DNA of 64,000 bases from Sphingomonas ginsenosidimutans (GCF_002374835.1 NZ_NWVD01000002.1:434001-498000), one strand, 5' to 3'. Shown: positions 8,915-21,363, numbered from the stretch's first letter. Numbers and translations: made by a program. The notes: generated by a model from the sequence alone, not told the origin.

Positions 8915-9592
8915 TTACCGGCCCAGCCTGCGCACCAGCCGGATGCCCAGCGTGTCGATACCGGGGTTGGTGTCCGAAAAGATCCGGCGGTGGCTGAAAT
9001 GCTCCCACGCCAGTTCGGCGGCCCAGCGCCGGTTCAGCCGCACGCCGATCGCGGCATTGGGATTGAACAGCACACGCGATCCCCACGACGTGCGCCTGCG
9101 ATAGATGTCGTAGCGTCGCCGCGCCTCTGCGTCGGAAATGCCCGGCGCGAACGGATCCGGGGTGAAGCGATAGCCGTCATGCACGGTCACGCCGATGCCG
9201 ATCTGACCATAGATCCGGTCGCCAAGCGCATGCTGGCGCCATTCCGCGCCCAGGCTCGCAAAATGGGTGCGTCCGGCGGTGTTGATCTGCACCTTGGCGG
9301 TGACGCGCGGCTTCAGAACGAAGCGTATGGGGGCGGAGCGATACGAAAGCTGGATGTCGGCGGTGCCATATTCCTCCTCGCCTTCATACAGCACGCCCGC
9401 CGGCGTCGCGGGCGCAAACAGCTTGTCGCCCAGCGGGTGGAAATTGGAACCATGGTCGAAAGCGCCGACCGCGATTTCCGGCCGCGCCGAAAGCGCCGGA
9501 TCGTCCATCGGGCCGGCGCGCTCCTTCGCCACCGCTGTCGTCGAGACGAACGCCATCGCCGCGCCAAGCGCGCGTTTCCATGCACCGATCAT
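8915..9592 (-). CDS. PagL-like lipid A 3-O-deacylase / acyloxyacyl hydrolase family protein
   Basis: A 225-residue outer-membrane beta-barrel protein. The N-terminus MIGAWKRALGAAMAFVSTTAVA is a signal peptide. Near the C-terminus the segment LAWEHFSHRRIFSDTNPGID resembles the PagL active-site region, in which a His-x-Ser pair precedes an acidic residue; here the acid looks like Asp in NPGID rather than Glu, so activity is uncertain. The chain ends in Arg-rich LVRRLGR without the usual terminal aromatic. Possible role: trimming lipid A acyl chains. It converges on the thioesterase gene. Confidence 0.75.
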   Translation of the reverse strand: MIGAWKRALGAAMAFVSTTAVAKERAGPMDDPALSARPEIAVGAFDHGSNFHPLGDKLFAPATPAGVLYEGEEEYGTADIQLSYRSAPIRFVLKPRVTAKVQINTAGRTHFASLGAEWRQHALGDRIYGQIGIGVTVHDGYRFTPDPFAPGISDAEARRRYDIYRRRTSWGSRVLFNPNAAIGVRLNRRWAAELAWEHFSHRRIFSDTNPGIDTLGIRLVRRLGR

Positions 9593-9677
9593 GTAGCTGC
9601 CCCTTCAAACAGGCGTCGCCCGCCCGCCGGAAATGGCGTAAGATAGCAACGAATTTCTGTCAAACAGAAAGATATTG

Positions 9678-10304
9678 ATGACAGACGGCTATTTTCTACC
9701 TGCGGGAAAGGCACGCCTGTGCCGCTGGGCGGGTATGATGTTCCTGTTGGCGGCGGCGGTGATGCCGATCGTGATCGCGTTCGCCGGACTGACGCCGGGC
9801 GCGACACCGATCTGCGGTGGCGGCTATGGCTGTGTCTGGAAAGCAAGCGCGACGGCGCTGCTGCCGGAAGAAACCCGGGCCGGCATCGAGGAATCGCCCC
9901 GCGCCCGTGCCCGATTGGAAACCTACGCCGCGCGGGCCGATGTGCGCGCCGGGCTGGCGGCGATCAGGGCGATCGACCTGCTGCCATTCATGGCGCTGCT
10001 TGGCAGCATCGGCGTGGCATTGCGTCGGCTGGGTGGCACCGGCGTCGACACGCTGGAACGGGCATTGCCATGGCTACGCTACGCATCGCTGGCAGCGATC
10101 GTCTGGGCGCTCGCCGGCCCCGTCTACGAAAGTGCGCTGGAAACATGGCTGTCGCCGGGCACGCCATCCGGCTTTCAGGTCGTGACGACGGTCACGCTCG
10201 CACCGATCGCCGGCGGGCTGCTGCTCGCCCTTGCCGCTTACGCCGCGATCTGGGCGGTGGAAGCGGCGCTGGAAGCGCGACGCGATCTGGATCGCTTCGT
10301 CTGA
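9678..10304 (+). CDS. DUF2975-like membrane protein
   Basis: A membrane protein of about 208 residues with four hydrophobic segments (near residues 15-37, 95-115, 135-150 and 170-195). Conserved cysteines lie in a TPICGGGYGCVW loop facing the periplasm. The arrangement directly upstream of a small XRE regulator, with overlapping stop and start, is the usual context of DUF2975 proteins. The start is taken as ATG 9678; a TTG one codon earlier is possible. Function unknown; such pairs are thought to form regulator-membrane partner modules (inference from context). Confidence 0.7.
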   Translation: MTDGYFLPAGKARLCRWAGMMFLLAAAVMPIVIAFAGLTPGATPICGGGYGCVWKASATALLPEETRAGIEESPRARARLETYAARADVRAGLAAIRAIDLLPFMALLGSIGVALRRLGGTGVDTLERALPWLRYASLAAIVWALAGPVYESALETWLSPGTPSGFQVVTTVTLAPIAGGLLLALAAYAAIWAVEAALEARRDLDRFV

Positions 10305-10540
10305 TGCCGATGATCGTCAACCTCGACGTCATGCTGGCGAAGCGAAAGGTTCGTTCGAAGGAACTCGCCGAGGCGATCGGTATCACCGAATCCAACCTGT
10401 CGCTGTTCAAGTCGGGCAAGGTGAAGGGCGTACGCTTCTCCACTTTGGCGGCGATCTGCCGCTACTTGGAGTGCCAGCCGGGAGAGATTCTTGCTTACGA
10501 GCTTTCCGACGACGATCTGCGGCCGGAAAGCGGGGAGTGA
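10304..10540 (+). CDS. Small XRE/Cro-type transcriptional regulator (YozG-like)
   Basis: A 78-residue helix-turn-helix protein. The segment VRSKELAEAIGITESNLSLF holds the HTH, and FSTLAAICRYLECQPGEILA is the typical end of this short Cro-like family. The ATG at 10304 overlaps the stop of the DUF2975-like gene (TGATG), so the two are made together. It probably binds DNA as a dimer and may regulate its own operon; targets are not visible from sequence. Confidence 0.87.
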   Translation: MPMIVNLDVMLAKRKVRSKELAEAIGITESNLSLFKSGKVKGVRFSTLAAICRYLECQPGEILAYELSDDDLRPESGE

Positions 10541-10668
10541 CGGCATTCACGCCAAACCCGCCGCCTTCTACGCCGTCGCGTGAAGCAATGACCTTCATCT
10601 TCGCGCGGCTCATCCACAGTATCCGCACCACCGGCGGCGGTCGGGAACCACCGCCCGCGGGCACACGA

Positions 10669-11772
10669 TCACGCCGGCTGCTTTTCTCCGATCACCTTCA
10701 GCAGGTCGTCGAACGACGTGGCGAAGCTCGCCACGCCTTCCTCCACCAGCGTCGCGGTGACGCCGTCCAGGTCCAGCCCCAGCCGCTCGGCATCGGCCAT
10801 CACCTGCCTCGCGCCCGCGACGTCGTCGGTCAGCGTCTGCGCGACGGTGCCATGGTCGCGGAATGCGTCCATCGTCTTGGGGGGCATCGTATTGACCGTC
10901 TCCGGCCCGATCAGCGCGTCGACGTACAAAGTGTCGGGGTAATCGGGGTTCTTGGTGCCGGTCGATGCCCATAGCAGCCGCTGCGGCTGCGCACCCTTGG
11001 CGGCCAGCTTCTGCCAGCGGTCCGACGCGATGAATTCCTGATACCAGGCATAGGCCAGCTTGGCGTTGGCGATCGCCACCTTGCCCTTCAGCGCCTTGGC
11101 CTCGTCCCCGCCGACGCCGGCATCGATCTTGTCGTCGATCTTGCTGTCGATGCGGCTGACGAAGAAGCTCGCCACGCTGGCGATGCGGTCGATCGGCAGC
11201 CCCTTTTCGGCGCGCTCCTCCAGCCCCTCGACATAGGCGTTCGCGACCTTCTGATACGCCGCGATCGAGAACAGCAGCGTGACGTTGACGTTGATCCCCT
11301 TGGCGATCGTGTCGCGGATCGCGCGCACGCCGTCGTCGGTGCCGGGGATCTTGATCATCAGATTGGGGCGGTCCACCGCCTTCCACAGCCGCTCGGCCTC
11401 CTCGGCGGTTTCCGGCCCCTTCATCGCCAGATAGGGGGATACCTCCAGGCTGACATAGCCGTCCTTGGCGTCCAGCCGGTCATAAACGGGGCGCAGCGTG
11501 TCGCACGCCGCCTGGATGTCCTTCACCGCCTGCGCCTCGTACCGCGCCATCGCGGTCGCGCCGGGGTTGGCCTTGTCGAACGCGGCGAAGCCCTCGTCAT
11601 AGGCCTCGCCCGAACCCATCGCCTTTTCGAAGATCGTCGGGTTGGAGGTGACGCCGCTCAGCCCGTCCTCGTCGACCAGCTTCTGCAGCCCGCCGGCGTT
11701 CAGGAACTTGCGATCCACGAAGTCCAGCCACACCGCGGTGCCGGCGTTGCTCAGATCCTGCAGCTTGCTCAT
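10669..11772 (-). CDS. tal: Transaldolase
   Basis: Moves a dihydroxyacetone unit between sedoheptulose 7-phosphate and glyceraldehyde 3-phosphate in the non-oxidative pentose phosphate pathway. The 367-residue protein belongs to the longer transaldolase class. Visible marks are DGLSGVTSNPTIFEKAM near the N-terminus, PNLMIKIPGTDDG containing the Schiff-base lysine, and NVNVTLLFSIAAY. It lies 101 nt downstream of tkt on the same strand and completes the rpiA-tkt-tal cluster. Confidence 0.96.
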   Translation of the reverse strand: MSKLQDLSNAGTAVWLDFVDRKFLNAGGLQKLVDEDGLSGVTSNPTIFEKAMGSGEAYDEGFAAFDKANPGATAMARYEAQAVKDIQAACDTLRPVYDRLDAKDGYVSLEVSPYLAMKGPETAEEAERLWKAVDRPNLMIKIPGTDDGVRAIRDTIAKGINVNVTLLFSIAAYQKVANAYVEGLEERAEKGLPIDRIASVASFFVSRIDSKIDDKIDAGVGGDEAKALKGKVAIANAKLAYAWYQEFIASDRWQKLAAKGAQPQRLLWASTGTKNPDYPDTLYVDALIGPETVNTMPPKTMDAFRDHGTVAQTLTDDVAGARQVMADAERLGLDLDGVTATLVEEGVASFATSFDDLLKVIGEKQPA

Positions 11773-11873
11773 CCCGATCTCCTGTTACCCTCGGCCCCGC
11801 GCGGGGGGCGGGGCCGATGTTCGCCATCTCAACCGATATAGTGTCGCCCGCCCGCCTTCGCAGCGGCGGCGGG

Positions 11874-13952
11874 TCAGTTCGCGGCCATCGCTTCCTTCGC
11901 CACCTTCACGACATTCGCCACCGTGAAGCCGAACTTGTCCTGCAGCTTGGCGATCGGGGCCGATGCGCCGAAGGTCGACATGGTGATCTGCCGCCCTTCG
12001 TAGCCGACATAGCGGTCCCAGCCGAGCGATCCGGCCATCTCGATCGCGACGCGCGCCTTCACCGCCTTGGGCAGCACGCTTTCCTTATAGGCGGCGTCCT
12101 GCACTTCGTAGCGGTGCCAGCTGGGCATCGACACGACACGCGCCTTCACCCCCTCGCCGGTCAGCTGCTCATAGGCCTTCACCGCCAGCGCGACTTCCGA
12201 TCCGGTCGCGATCAGGATCACCTCCGGCGTACCATCGCTGTCGGCCAGCACATAGGCGCCCTTCTCCAGCCCCTCGGCACCGGCATATTTGCTGCGGTCC
12301 AGCGTCGGCAGCGCTTGGCGCGACAGCACCAGCGCGGCGGGCGTGCCCGCGTCCTTCATCACCGCGCGCCATGCCGCGGCGACTTCGTTGGCGTCGCACG
12401 GGCGGATCGTGTCGAGCCCGGGGATCGCGCGCATCGTCGCCAGATGCTCGATCGGCTGGTGGGTCGGCCCGTCCTCGCCCACGCCGATCGAATCGTGCGT
12501 GAACACGAACACCGAGCCCAGCTCCATCAACGCCGCCAGCCGCACCGGCGCGCGCATGTAATCGAGGAAGACGAGGAAGGTGGAGCCATAGCCGCGCAGG
12601 TGCGACAGCGACATGCCGTTCACCACCGCGCCCATCGCATGTTCGCGCACGCCGAAGTGGAAATTGCTGCCGGCGTAATTGTCCGCCTCGAACGACGCCG
12701 CGCCCTTGATGTCGGTCTTGGTCGACGGCGCCAGGTCGGCGGACCCGCCCAGCAGCCACGGCACCTTCTTCGCGATCGCGTTCAGCACCTTGCCGCCCGC
12801 GTCGCGGCTGGCGACGCCCTTGTCGTCGGCCTCGAACACCGGGATCTCGCTGTCCCAGCCCTCGGGCAGCTCGTCCTTCCACATCGCGTCCAGCTCGGCG
12901 GCCTTGTCGGGATGCGCGGCGCGATAGCGGTCGAACAGCGCGACCCAGGCGTCGCGCGCCGCGCCGCCGCGGTCCTTCACCGCTGCGCCGAACGCTTCCT
13001 TGACGCCCTCGGGGACGTAGAAGTCCTTGTCGGTCGGCCAGCCGTACGCTTCCTTGGTCTTGACGATATTCTCCGCGCCCAGCGGCTCGCCATGCGCCTT
13101 TTCCGTGCCAGCGCGCGGGGAACCCCAGCCGATCACCGAATGGACGACGATCATCGTCGGGCGGTCCTGCTCATCGCGGAACGCCTGAATCGCGGCGGTC
13201 AGCGCGCCGACGTCATTGGCGTCGTCGACATGGATGACGTTCCAGCCATAGGCCTCGAAGCGCTTGCCGACATCCTCGTCGAACGCCAGGTCGGTGCCGC
13301 CCTCGATCGAGATGTGGTTGCTGTCATAGATCCAGCACAGGTTCGACAGCTTCAGGTGCCCGGCCAGCGACGCGGCCTCGGCGCTGACGCCCTCCATCAT
13401 GTCGCCGTCGCCGCACAGCGTGTAGACGTCATGGTCGAACAGCGCGAAGTCCGGCGTGTTGTAGCGCGCCGCCAGCCAGCGTTCCGCGATCGCCATGCCC
13501 ACCGAATTGCCGCAGCCCGCGCCCAGCGGGCCGGTGGTCGTCTCCACCCCCGTCGTGTGGCGATATTCGGGGTGGCCCGGCGTCTTGGAGCCGAGCTGGC
13601 GGAACTGCTTGATATCGTCCAGGCTCACCGCCGGCTGGCCGCTCTTGTTACCCTCCGCGTCGATCTCCTCGACGCCGGCCAGGTACAGCAGCGAATAGAG
13701 CAGCATCGACGCATGGCCGACCGACAGGACGAAGCGGTCGCGGTTCGGCCAGTCGGCGTGCGCGGGGTCATAGCGCAGGAACTGCGTCCAGATCGTCCAG
13801 CCGACCGGCGCCAGCGCCATCGGCGTGCCGGGGTGGCCCGAATTGGCCGCCTGCACCGCGTCCATCGACAGCGTGCGGATGGTATCGATCTGCAGCCGCT
13901 CGGGGCTGCCGTCTTCATGAACGCCCGCAGGCAGGGTGGCGGTATCGGTCAT
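11874..13952 (-). CDS. tkt: Transketolase
   Basis: Thiamine-diphosphate enzyme transferring two-carbon ketol units in the pentose phosphate pathway. The 692-residue protein has full length for the family. Key parts: [19 protein letters not shown] at the N-terminus (catalytic His), the TPP motif [10 protein letters not shown]...NLCWIYDSN, and [15 protein letters not shown] plus [18 protein letters not shown] in the pyrimidine-binding domain. It sits between rpiA (69 nt upstream) and tal. Confidence 0.96.
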   Translation of the reverse strand: MTDTATLPAGVHEDGSPERLQIDTIRTLSMDAVQAANSGHPGTPMALAPVGWTIWTQFLRYDPAHADWPNRDRFVLSVGHASMLLYSLLYLAGVEEIDAEGNKSGQPAVSLDDIKQFRQLGSKTPGHPEYRHTTGVETTTGPLGAGCGNSVGMAIAERWLAARYNTPDFALFDHDVYTLCGDGDMMEGVSAEAASLAGHLKLSNLCWIYDSNHISIEGGTDLAFDEDVGKRFEAYGWNVIHVDDANDVGALTAAIQAFRDEQDRPTMIVVHSVIGWGSPRAGTEKAHGEPLGAENIVKTKEAYGWPTDKDFYVPEGVKEAFGAAVKDRGGAARDAWVALFDRYRAAHPDKAAELDAMWKDELPEGWDSEIPVFEADDKGVASRDAGGKVLNAIAKKVPWLLGGSADLAPSTKTDIKGAASFEADNYAGSNFHFGVREHAMGAVVNGMSLSHLRGYGSTFLVFLDYMRAPVRLAALMELGSVFVFTHDSIGVGEDGPTHQPIEHLATMRAIPGLDTIRPCDANEVAAAWRAVMKDAGTPAALVLSRQALPTLDRSKYAGAEGLEKGAYVLADSDGTPEVILIATGSEVALAVKAYEQLTGEGVKARVVSMPSWHRYEVQDAAYKESVLPKAVKARVAIEMAGSLGWDRYVGYEGRQITMSTFGASAPIAKLQDKFGFTVANVVKVAKEAMAAN

Positions 13953-14021
13953 GGAAACCTCTTATCCGGAATGGTCATGCCAACGCACCGGCGGGGCGCC
14001 GGTTGCCGAGTCCCGGCCCCC

Positions 14022-14684
14022 TTAACGGCTCGCGTCGCCGCGTTCCAGCCGCGTAACGACACCCGCGTCGGCGATATAGGCGGCGTCGACCTCGGTGAGG
14101 AACAGGCCGTGCCCCAGCGCACCGGGAACGGCGTCGATCGCGCGCGCCAGCCCCGCCGGATCGGCGATCGCGCCGAAACGCGCGTCCAGCACGATATTGC
14201 CGTTGTCGGTGACGCCGTCGCGCACCGTCACCGCCGCGCCCAGCGCCGCCAGCCGCTCGGCGACGAAGGCGCGCGCGAACGGCAGCACCTCGACCGGCAG
14301 CTTCGCCGCGCCGATCGCAGCGACCCGTTTCGATCCGTCGGCGATCACCACCATCCGCGCGGACGCCGCCGCGACGATCTTCTCGCGCAGCATCGCACCG
14401 CCCGCGCCCTTGATCGCCAGCAGCCGCGTATCGACCTCGTCCGCGCCGTCGATGGTCAGGTCGACGCGCGCCACATCGGCGAAATCGCGCACCACCAGCC
14501 CGCCGGCACGCGCCTTCGCCGCGCTGTCGATGCTGGTCGCCACCGTCTCGATCCGCGCGCCGCGCGCGATCAGCGCCGCGATCGCGAACGCCACGGTCGA
14601 TCCGGTGCCCAGCCCGACGAGCATCCCGTCACGCACCTCCGCCACCGCCGCCTCGGCTGCCAGCCGCTTGTCGTCATCGCGCAC
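14022..14684 (-). CDS. rpiA: Ribose-5-phosphate isomerase A
   Basis: Interconverts ribose 5-phosphate and ribulose 5-phosphate. The 220-residue product shows GLGTGSTVAFAI (phosphate-binding loop), LTIDGADEVD (catalytic Asp) and KGAGGAMLREKIVA (catalytic Glu), in the family order. The start chosen is a GTG at 14684: a GGAGG Shine-Dalgarno (14695-14691) lies 6 nt upstream, and the family N-terminus begins with DDDKRLAAEA. The longer ATG version adds an Arg/Trp-rich tail without similarity. First gene of rpiA-tkt-tal. Confidence 0.94.
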   Translation of the reverse strand: MRDDDKRLAAEAAVAEVRDGMLVGLGTGSTVAFAIAALIARGARIETVATSIDSAAKARAGGLVVRDFADVARVDLTIDGADEVDTRLLAIKGAGGAMLREKIVAAASARMVVIADGSKRVAAIGAAKLPVEVLPFARAFVAERLAALGAAVTVRDGVTDNGNIVLDARFGAIADPAGLARAIDAVPGALGHGLFLTEVDAAYIADAGVVTRLERGDASR

Positions 14685-14740
14685 ACCACACCTCCGCCCC
14701 GCCCAACGCGCCAGCCGCCATCCCGCCCCGAACCCCACAT

Positions 14741-14823
14741 GTCATCCCGGCTAAAGCCGGGATCTCCCGCGGCAAGCCGCATCGCCCGCCCCGGAAAGGC
14801 CCCCGCCTGCGCAGGGGCGACGG
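14741..14823. repeat. Paired REP-like palindromes, copy A1+B1
   Basis: Two palindromic units: gtcatcccggctaaagccgg (continuing gatctcccgcgg) at 14741-14772, and ccccgcctgcgcaggggcga at about 14800-14820. Both recur, in opposite order, at 15978-16086, flanking the enoyl-CoA hydratase gene. Such units are typical dispersed intergenic repeats in sphingomonads and are often bounded by transcribed genes. Confidence 0.7.
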
Positions 14824-14949
14824 ACATTGGCACAGGAGCAGCCATCAGCCCCGCCGCACACCCCCTCCGCGTCTCCGCGCCGCTGCGCGAACCCCGCTTC
14901 CACGTCGCGCCTTCGCGTCTTCGCGTGGCTCCAGACCGCAACCCGGCCG

Positions 14950-15840
14950 TCACGAATAACGCTGTTCCTCCCACCACGGCACGAAGTCCGGCATGTCGCG
15001 GCTCACCCGGTCGGGATACACCGGCGCGCGCTTCTCCAGGAACGAGGTCACGCCCTCCTTCGCGTCGCCCGACCGCCCGCGCGACAGGATCGCGCGGCTG
15101 TCGACCTTGTGCGCGTCCATCGGGTGCGAATAGCCAAGCCCGCGCCACAACATCGCGCGCGTCAGCGCCACCGATACCGGGGCGGTGTTGTCGGCGATCT
15201 CGCGCGCCAGTTCGTTGGCGCGCGCCAGCAGCCGGTCGGCGGGCAGCACCTCCTTCACCAGCCCGCCCGCGTGCGCCTCGGCGGCGTCGAACACCCGGCC
15301 GGAATAGCACCATTCCAGCGCCTGGCTGATCCCGACGACCCGCGGCAGGAAATAGCTCGACGCCGCTTCCGGCACGATCCCGCGCCGCGCGAACACGAAG
15401 CCCATCCGCGCGGTGTCGCTCGCCAGCCGGATGTCCATCGGCAGCGTCATCGTGCTGCCCACGCCCACCGCCGGGCCGTTGATCGCCGCGATCACCGGCT
15501 TGACGCTTTCGAAGATGCGCAGCGTCAGCCGCCCGCCGCCGTCGCGCGCGCTCTCGCTGGAATAGCGCAGCTCGCCGTTCGGCCCGACCGGCGATTCCTC
15601 GCCGCGGCTTTCGTAGTCGAACGTTTTGCCCCCGCCCGACAGGTCCGCGCCGGCGCAGAAGGCGCGCCCCGCGCCGGTCACGATCACGCAGCGCACGTCG
15701 TCGTCGGCATCGGTCGCGTCGAACGCCGCGATCATCTCGGCCATCATCGTGCCGGTGAAGGCGTTGAGCTTCTCCGGCCGGTTCAGCGTGATCGTCGCGA
15801 CGCCGTCGGCGACCTCATAGATGATCTGTTCGTATGCCAC
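14950..15840 (-). CDS. Enoyl-CoA hydratase/isomerase family protein
   Basis: A 296-residue crotonase-fold protein. Visible are NRPEKLNAFTGTM, the oxyanion-hole segment GAGRAFCAGADLSGGG and the second oxyanion motif INGPAVGVGSTMTLPMD, with GIVPEAASSYFLP carrying a catalytic-position Glu. Probably hydrates enoyl-CoA intermediates; precise substrate unknown. GTG 15840 is chosen as start because GAGGAGAGG lies about 5-8 nt upstream and the protein then begins MAYEQIIYEV. The gene is flanked on both sides by REP-like repeats. Confidence 0.9.
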   Translation of the reverse strand: MAYEQIIYEVADGVATITLNRPEKLNAFTGTMMAEMIAAFDATDADDDVRCVIVTGAGRAFCAGADLSGGGKTFDYESRGEESPVGPNGELRYSSESARDGGGRLTLRIFESVKPVIAAINGPAVGVGSTMTLPMDIRLASDTARMGFVFARRGIVPEAASSYFLPRVVGISQALEWCYSGRVFDAAEAHAGGLVKEVLPADRLLARANELAREIADNTAPVSVALTRAMLWRGLGYSHPMDAHKVDSRAILSRGRSGDAKEGVTSFLEKRAPVYPDRVSRDMPDFVPWWEEQRYS

Positions 15841-15977
15841 CGGCCTCTCCTCGTGATGCTTACGGCGGCATAACAATACTTACGGAAGGCGCCCGTCAAG
15901 CGCCGATCCCGGCCAACGCCGACAGCGTCGTCCGGCGAAGGCGCGAATTTCCCGCTGCCCCTGCATCGCGCGACCCG

Positions 15978-16086
15978 TAAAGACCCCGGCCTGCGCCGGG
16001 GCGACGCTCGTGGCGGTCGTGCCCTCTCGCGGAACCTCACCGCCCGCCACCACCGTCATCCCGGCAAAGGCCGGGATCTCCCGCGG
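15978..16086. repeat. Paired REP-like palindromes, copy B2+A2
   Basis: Contains ccccggcctgcgccggggcg at about 15984-16003 and gtcatcccggcaaaggccgg (continuing gatctcccgcgg) at 16055-16086. These match the A1 and B1 units at 14741-14823 except for a few loop and stem bases, several of them compensatory (ctaaag/caaagg). The stretch fills the gap between the start of the enoyl-CoA hydratase gene and the 3' end of the next gene. Confidence 0.7.
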
Positions 16087-16117
16087 CTCCCGCATCGCGC
16101 GCGCCGCAGACGCGCCG

Positions 16118-16507
16118 CTACACCCGCTTTCCGAACAGCCGCCCCAGCACCGCGTCGGCCGCCTGCACCACCGCATCGGCCACCGCCTGCGGATCGGGCG
16201 CGCGCTGCGTCCCCTGCGGCGCGGCCGCGTCGCCCGTTTCCGGCCCCGGCCCGGCAGCAGCGGGCGAGGGCGCCGGAGCGGGCGCCGCTCCCTCCGCCGC
16301 CTTGCGCGCGATCGCCGCGCTGGCCGCCGCCGCCGCGACCGTCAGCGCCCCCGCGATCGCCTGCCGCCCAGCGGCGCTCGCCATCGCCGCGCCGGCCTGC
16401 CCGATCAGCTCGTCGCCCGCCTTGCGCAGTTCCTTGGGCAGCTTCACGCCCAGGATTTCCTTGGGCAATCTGCCCTTCTTCGCCTTCTTCCCGCCCACGT
16501 CGCTCAC
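16118..16507 (-). CDS. Hypothetical Ala/Lys-rich small protein
   Basis: A 129-residue protein with a basic start (SDVGGKKAKKGRLPKEILG), a central alanine-rich stretch (about 45-75) that could be an amphipathic or membrane-associated helix, a Pro/Ala linker, and a C-terminal segment AVADAVVQAADAVLGRLFG. Starts at a GTG (16507). Not assigned to a named family; the AKKGRLPKEILGVKLPKELR region looks like proteins found widely in sphingomonads as hypotheticals (recollection, not checked). Confidence 0.65.
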   Translation of the reverse strand: MSDVGGKKAKKGRLPKEILGVKLPKELRKAGDELIGQAGAAMASAAGRQAIAGALTVAAAAASAAIARKAAEGAAPAPAPSPAAAGPGPETGDAAAPQGTQRAPDPQAVADAVVQAADAVLGRLFGKRV

Positions 16508-16566
16508 CTTCGCTGTGTGACAGGGATATAAGACACCTAAAGCGCGCTGCAATGCCCGCCCCTGCC

Positions 16567-17400
16567 TCAGGAAGTGTGCCACGCGACCGTCAACAGCGCA
16601 TGGCTGGCGACCGGCGCACCATCGTGGCCGACCGCCGGGGCGAAGCGCAGCGGCCGGGCGGGGCGGCAACTGGCGGTGTCGATGTCCGCCCGGCCGCTCG
16701 ACAGGATCGGGCGACACCCCGTCGCAGCGCCCGCCGCGTCGATCGTGACGAGGATGCCGGTCGTCCCTCCCGCTCCCGCGCGCAGCGCCGTGCGCGGATA
16801 ATCCTGGACACTGTAATAATCCGCGATCCCGCCGATCAGCGATGGTGGCGTGGCGATCCGGGCGTCCTCCGCCGGGTCCAGCCCCCAGAAGGCGGCCACC
16901 TTTGCCACGCACGCATCCGTCGCGCGCCACGCCGCCGCAAAGGTCGGCAGCGTGATGACGATCGGCGCGCCCGTCGCGCCCGTCGCGGCCGGCCGCTCGG
17001 CCGGAGCCAGCATCAGCGTGTCGCCCTCCTTCGCGCCAGCGAACAGCGTGTCGTCCAGGACGACGCGCCAGCGCCGCTGCCCAGCGTCATGCCCCGCCGC
17101 GTGCTGCGGATCGGGCAAGGCACGGACCGTCGCGGTGCGATCACCGAACGTCACGCGGACGCTGCCGGGGTCTGCGCCCCTCCCGCCCGCCTCGGTAACC
17201 CACAGGGTCGAGCGGCGCGTCGTCGGTACGCGCCACCATGACAGCGTGACCGAGGCCGCGTCCGAGCCGAACCGGCGCGTCAGCGTGCATTTGTCGGCCC
17301 CAGCATCGACGACCCATTTGTCGCCGGCCACGGGCATTGCGGCGGGCGCTCCCCATGCCGGAACGCCCACCCCCGCAAGGATCAAAGCCACCGCTCGCAT
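16567..17400 (-). CDS. Secreted protein with TonB-C-like C-terminus
   Basis: A 277-residue protein with a signal peptide ([20 protein letters not shown]). The last third contains [37 protein letters not shown] and [11 protein letters not shown], the pattern of the TonB C-terminal/energy transducer domain used in many periplasmic proteins. A single N-terminal membrane anchor and proline-rich linker of true TonB are missing, so the role is not energy transduction with confidence. An alternative start lies five codons upstream (17415). Divergent from uvrA with a 99-nt shared promoter region. Confidence 0.7.
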   Translation of the reverse strand: MRAVALILAGVGVPAWGAPAAMPVAGDKWVVDAGADKCTLTRRFGSDAASVTLSWWRVPTTRRSTLWVTEAGGRGADPGSVRVTFGDRTATVRALPDPQHAAGHDAGQRRWRVVLDDTLFAGAKEGDTLMLAPAERPAATGATGAPIVITLPTFAAAWRATDACVAKVAAFWGLDPAEDARIATPPSLIGGIADYYSVQDYPRTALRAGAGGTTGILVTIDAAGAATGCRPILSSGRADIDTASCRPARPLRFAPAVGHDGAPVASHALLTVAWHTS

Positions 17401-17474
17401 CGTTCCCCCCGTCATCTTGCCCCGCTCCCCCCATCGCCCCACATCCGGCCGGCACGCGCCGTCTGGACGCGCGC

Positions 17475-17489
17475 GAACAAATCTGGAAC
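17475..17489 (+). promoter_or_regulatory. LexA (SOS) box upstream of uvrA
   Basis: The sequence GAAC-AAATCTG-GAAC matches the alphaproteobacterial LexA operator, a direct repeat GTTC-N7-GTTC written on the other strand as GAAC-N7-GAAC. It ends 10 nt before the uvrA start codon, so bound LexA would block transcription or initiation. DNA damage would then induce uvrA. The same site could also affect the divergent gene. Confidence 0.85.
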
Positions 17490-17499
17490 ATATTCCCGC

Positions 17500-20400
<2,901 letters not shown>

Positions 20401-20461
20401 CAAGAATCAACACATTGATTTTCATCAAATATTTCACTAAACTCACCTTAGGAGGTGAAGT

Positions 20462-20779
20462 ATGGCTCGAAAAGATGAGACTGAGATTGCCATCGGAGTA
20501 ATGCGTATTGCAGCAAACCAGCCAAGCGACTTGGCAACGTTCAAAAGATGCCGCGCCGACATGCCCGGGTTCATGAATTTCTCAGCGGAGGATAACGCGC
20601 TGTCTGGAACACGCCCCGGTGAGACGATGTGGCATCAACAGGTACGCAACATCAGGTCACATCACGCCGCCGGTGGCAACGCCATCGACCGTGGATGGCT
20701 AGTGCATATTCCTCGGATAGGTTATCGTATAACGAGTGCTGGAAAAGCCCAACTAGCATCACTTGGGCTTCATCCATAG
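20462..20779 (+). CDS. Small winged-helix-like protein in AT-rich patch
   Basis: A 105-residue protein in DNA much more AT-rich than its neighbours. A strong GGAGGTGA ribosome site lies 8 nt before the ATG. The pattern (IAIGVMRIAANQPSDLATFK, TMWHQQVRNIRSHH, IDRGWLVHIPRIGYRITSAG) resembles the winged-helix module at the N-terminus of Mrr-type restriction proteins and of DNA-modification-associated regulators; this is a by-eye resemblance. Its 3' end overlaps the convergent methyltransferase gene by 10 nt. Likely acquired together with it. Confidence 0.7.
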   Translation: MARKDETEIAIGVMRIAANQPSDLATFKRCRADMPGFMNFSAEDNALSGTRPGETMWHQQVRNIRSHHAAGGNAIDRGWLVHIPRIGYRITSAGKAQLASLGLHP

Positions 20780-21363
20780 CGCTTCTTAAATCCTGGCTCA
20801 ATCCACCGAATTTCGGTTTTCGCTTGGCAATTCATGTCCCATACGAACCAAGCATAAGCTGTAGTGCCCGTACCTTTTTGGACAGCACCGGCCGGATAAA
20901 ATGTGATACGCTCGCTGAACACCCATACACGTGATGGCGGAGACGTAGAAAATATTGTTCGTCTGCGGTTAGCACCTTCGAGGAAGGCAAGACGCAAAAG
21001 TAAAGCAAATTTCTTATTAGCCTTATCTAGGCAGGATTTTAAGAATCCTTCAGCGGCATTGTATGGAGGATTTGTGATTATGTTGTCAGCATTTCCAGAT
21101 ACCGTCAAAAAATCAATACCGGCTTCTCCATAACCCCGATCATAAAGATCAGAACTTCGAACGGCGCACCCAGTTTTTTCTAGGACTTCTGACATAGCGC
21201 CATTCCCGCAGGCAGGTTCCCAAATACTCCCCGTGAAGGTTTCATTTTCGATCAAAGCATGCGTCGCCCATGCGGGCGTGGGGAAAAAGTCTGGCCCGCT
21301 CAAATCGGCAAACCGCTTAGTCGCCGGCTTAAAGCCACCGTTCAAATTATAAGTTACGTCCAT
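20770..21363 (-). CDS. DNA adenine-methyltransferase-like protein (phage type)
   Basis: A 197-residue putative SAM-dependent DNA methyltransferase. It has the motif I segment IWEPACGNGAMSEVLE and the catalytic motif IV TNPPYNAAEGF, the N-P-P-Y form used by N6-adenine methyltransferases. FFPTPAWATHALIE before motif I is typical of small phage or plasmid methylases. The ATG at 21363 is used; a TTG precedes it. It lacks an obvious target-recognition domain, so specificity is unknown. Base composition differs strongly from neighbours, suggesting horizontal transfer. Confidence 0.8.
   Translation of the reverse strand: MDVTYNLNGGFKPATKRFADLSGPDFFPTPAWATHALIENETFTGSIWEPACGNGAMSEVLEKTGCAVRSSDLYDRGYGEAGIDFLTVSGNADNIITNPPYNAAEGFLKSCLDKANKKFALLLRLAFLEGANRRRTIFSTSPPSRVWVFSERITFYPAGAVQKGTGTTAYAWFVWDMNCQAKTEIRWIEPGFKKRYG

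Noticed and set aside
11817..15329. Long plus-strand open frame opposite tkt and rpiA
   Set aside because: Antisense to well-conserved genes; Arg/His-rich product without motifs.
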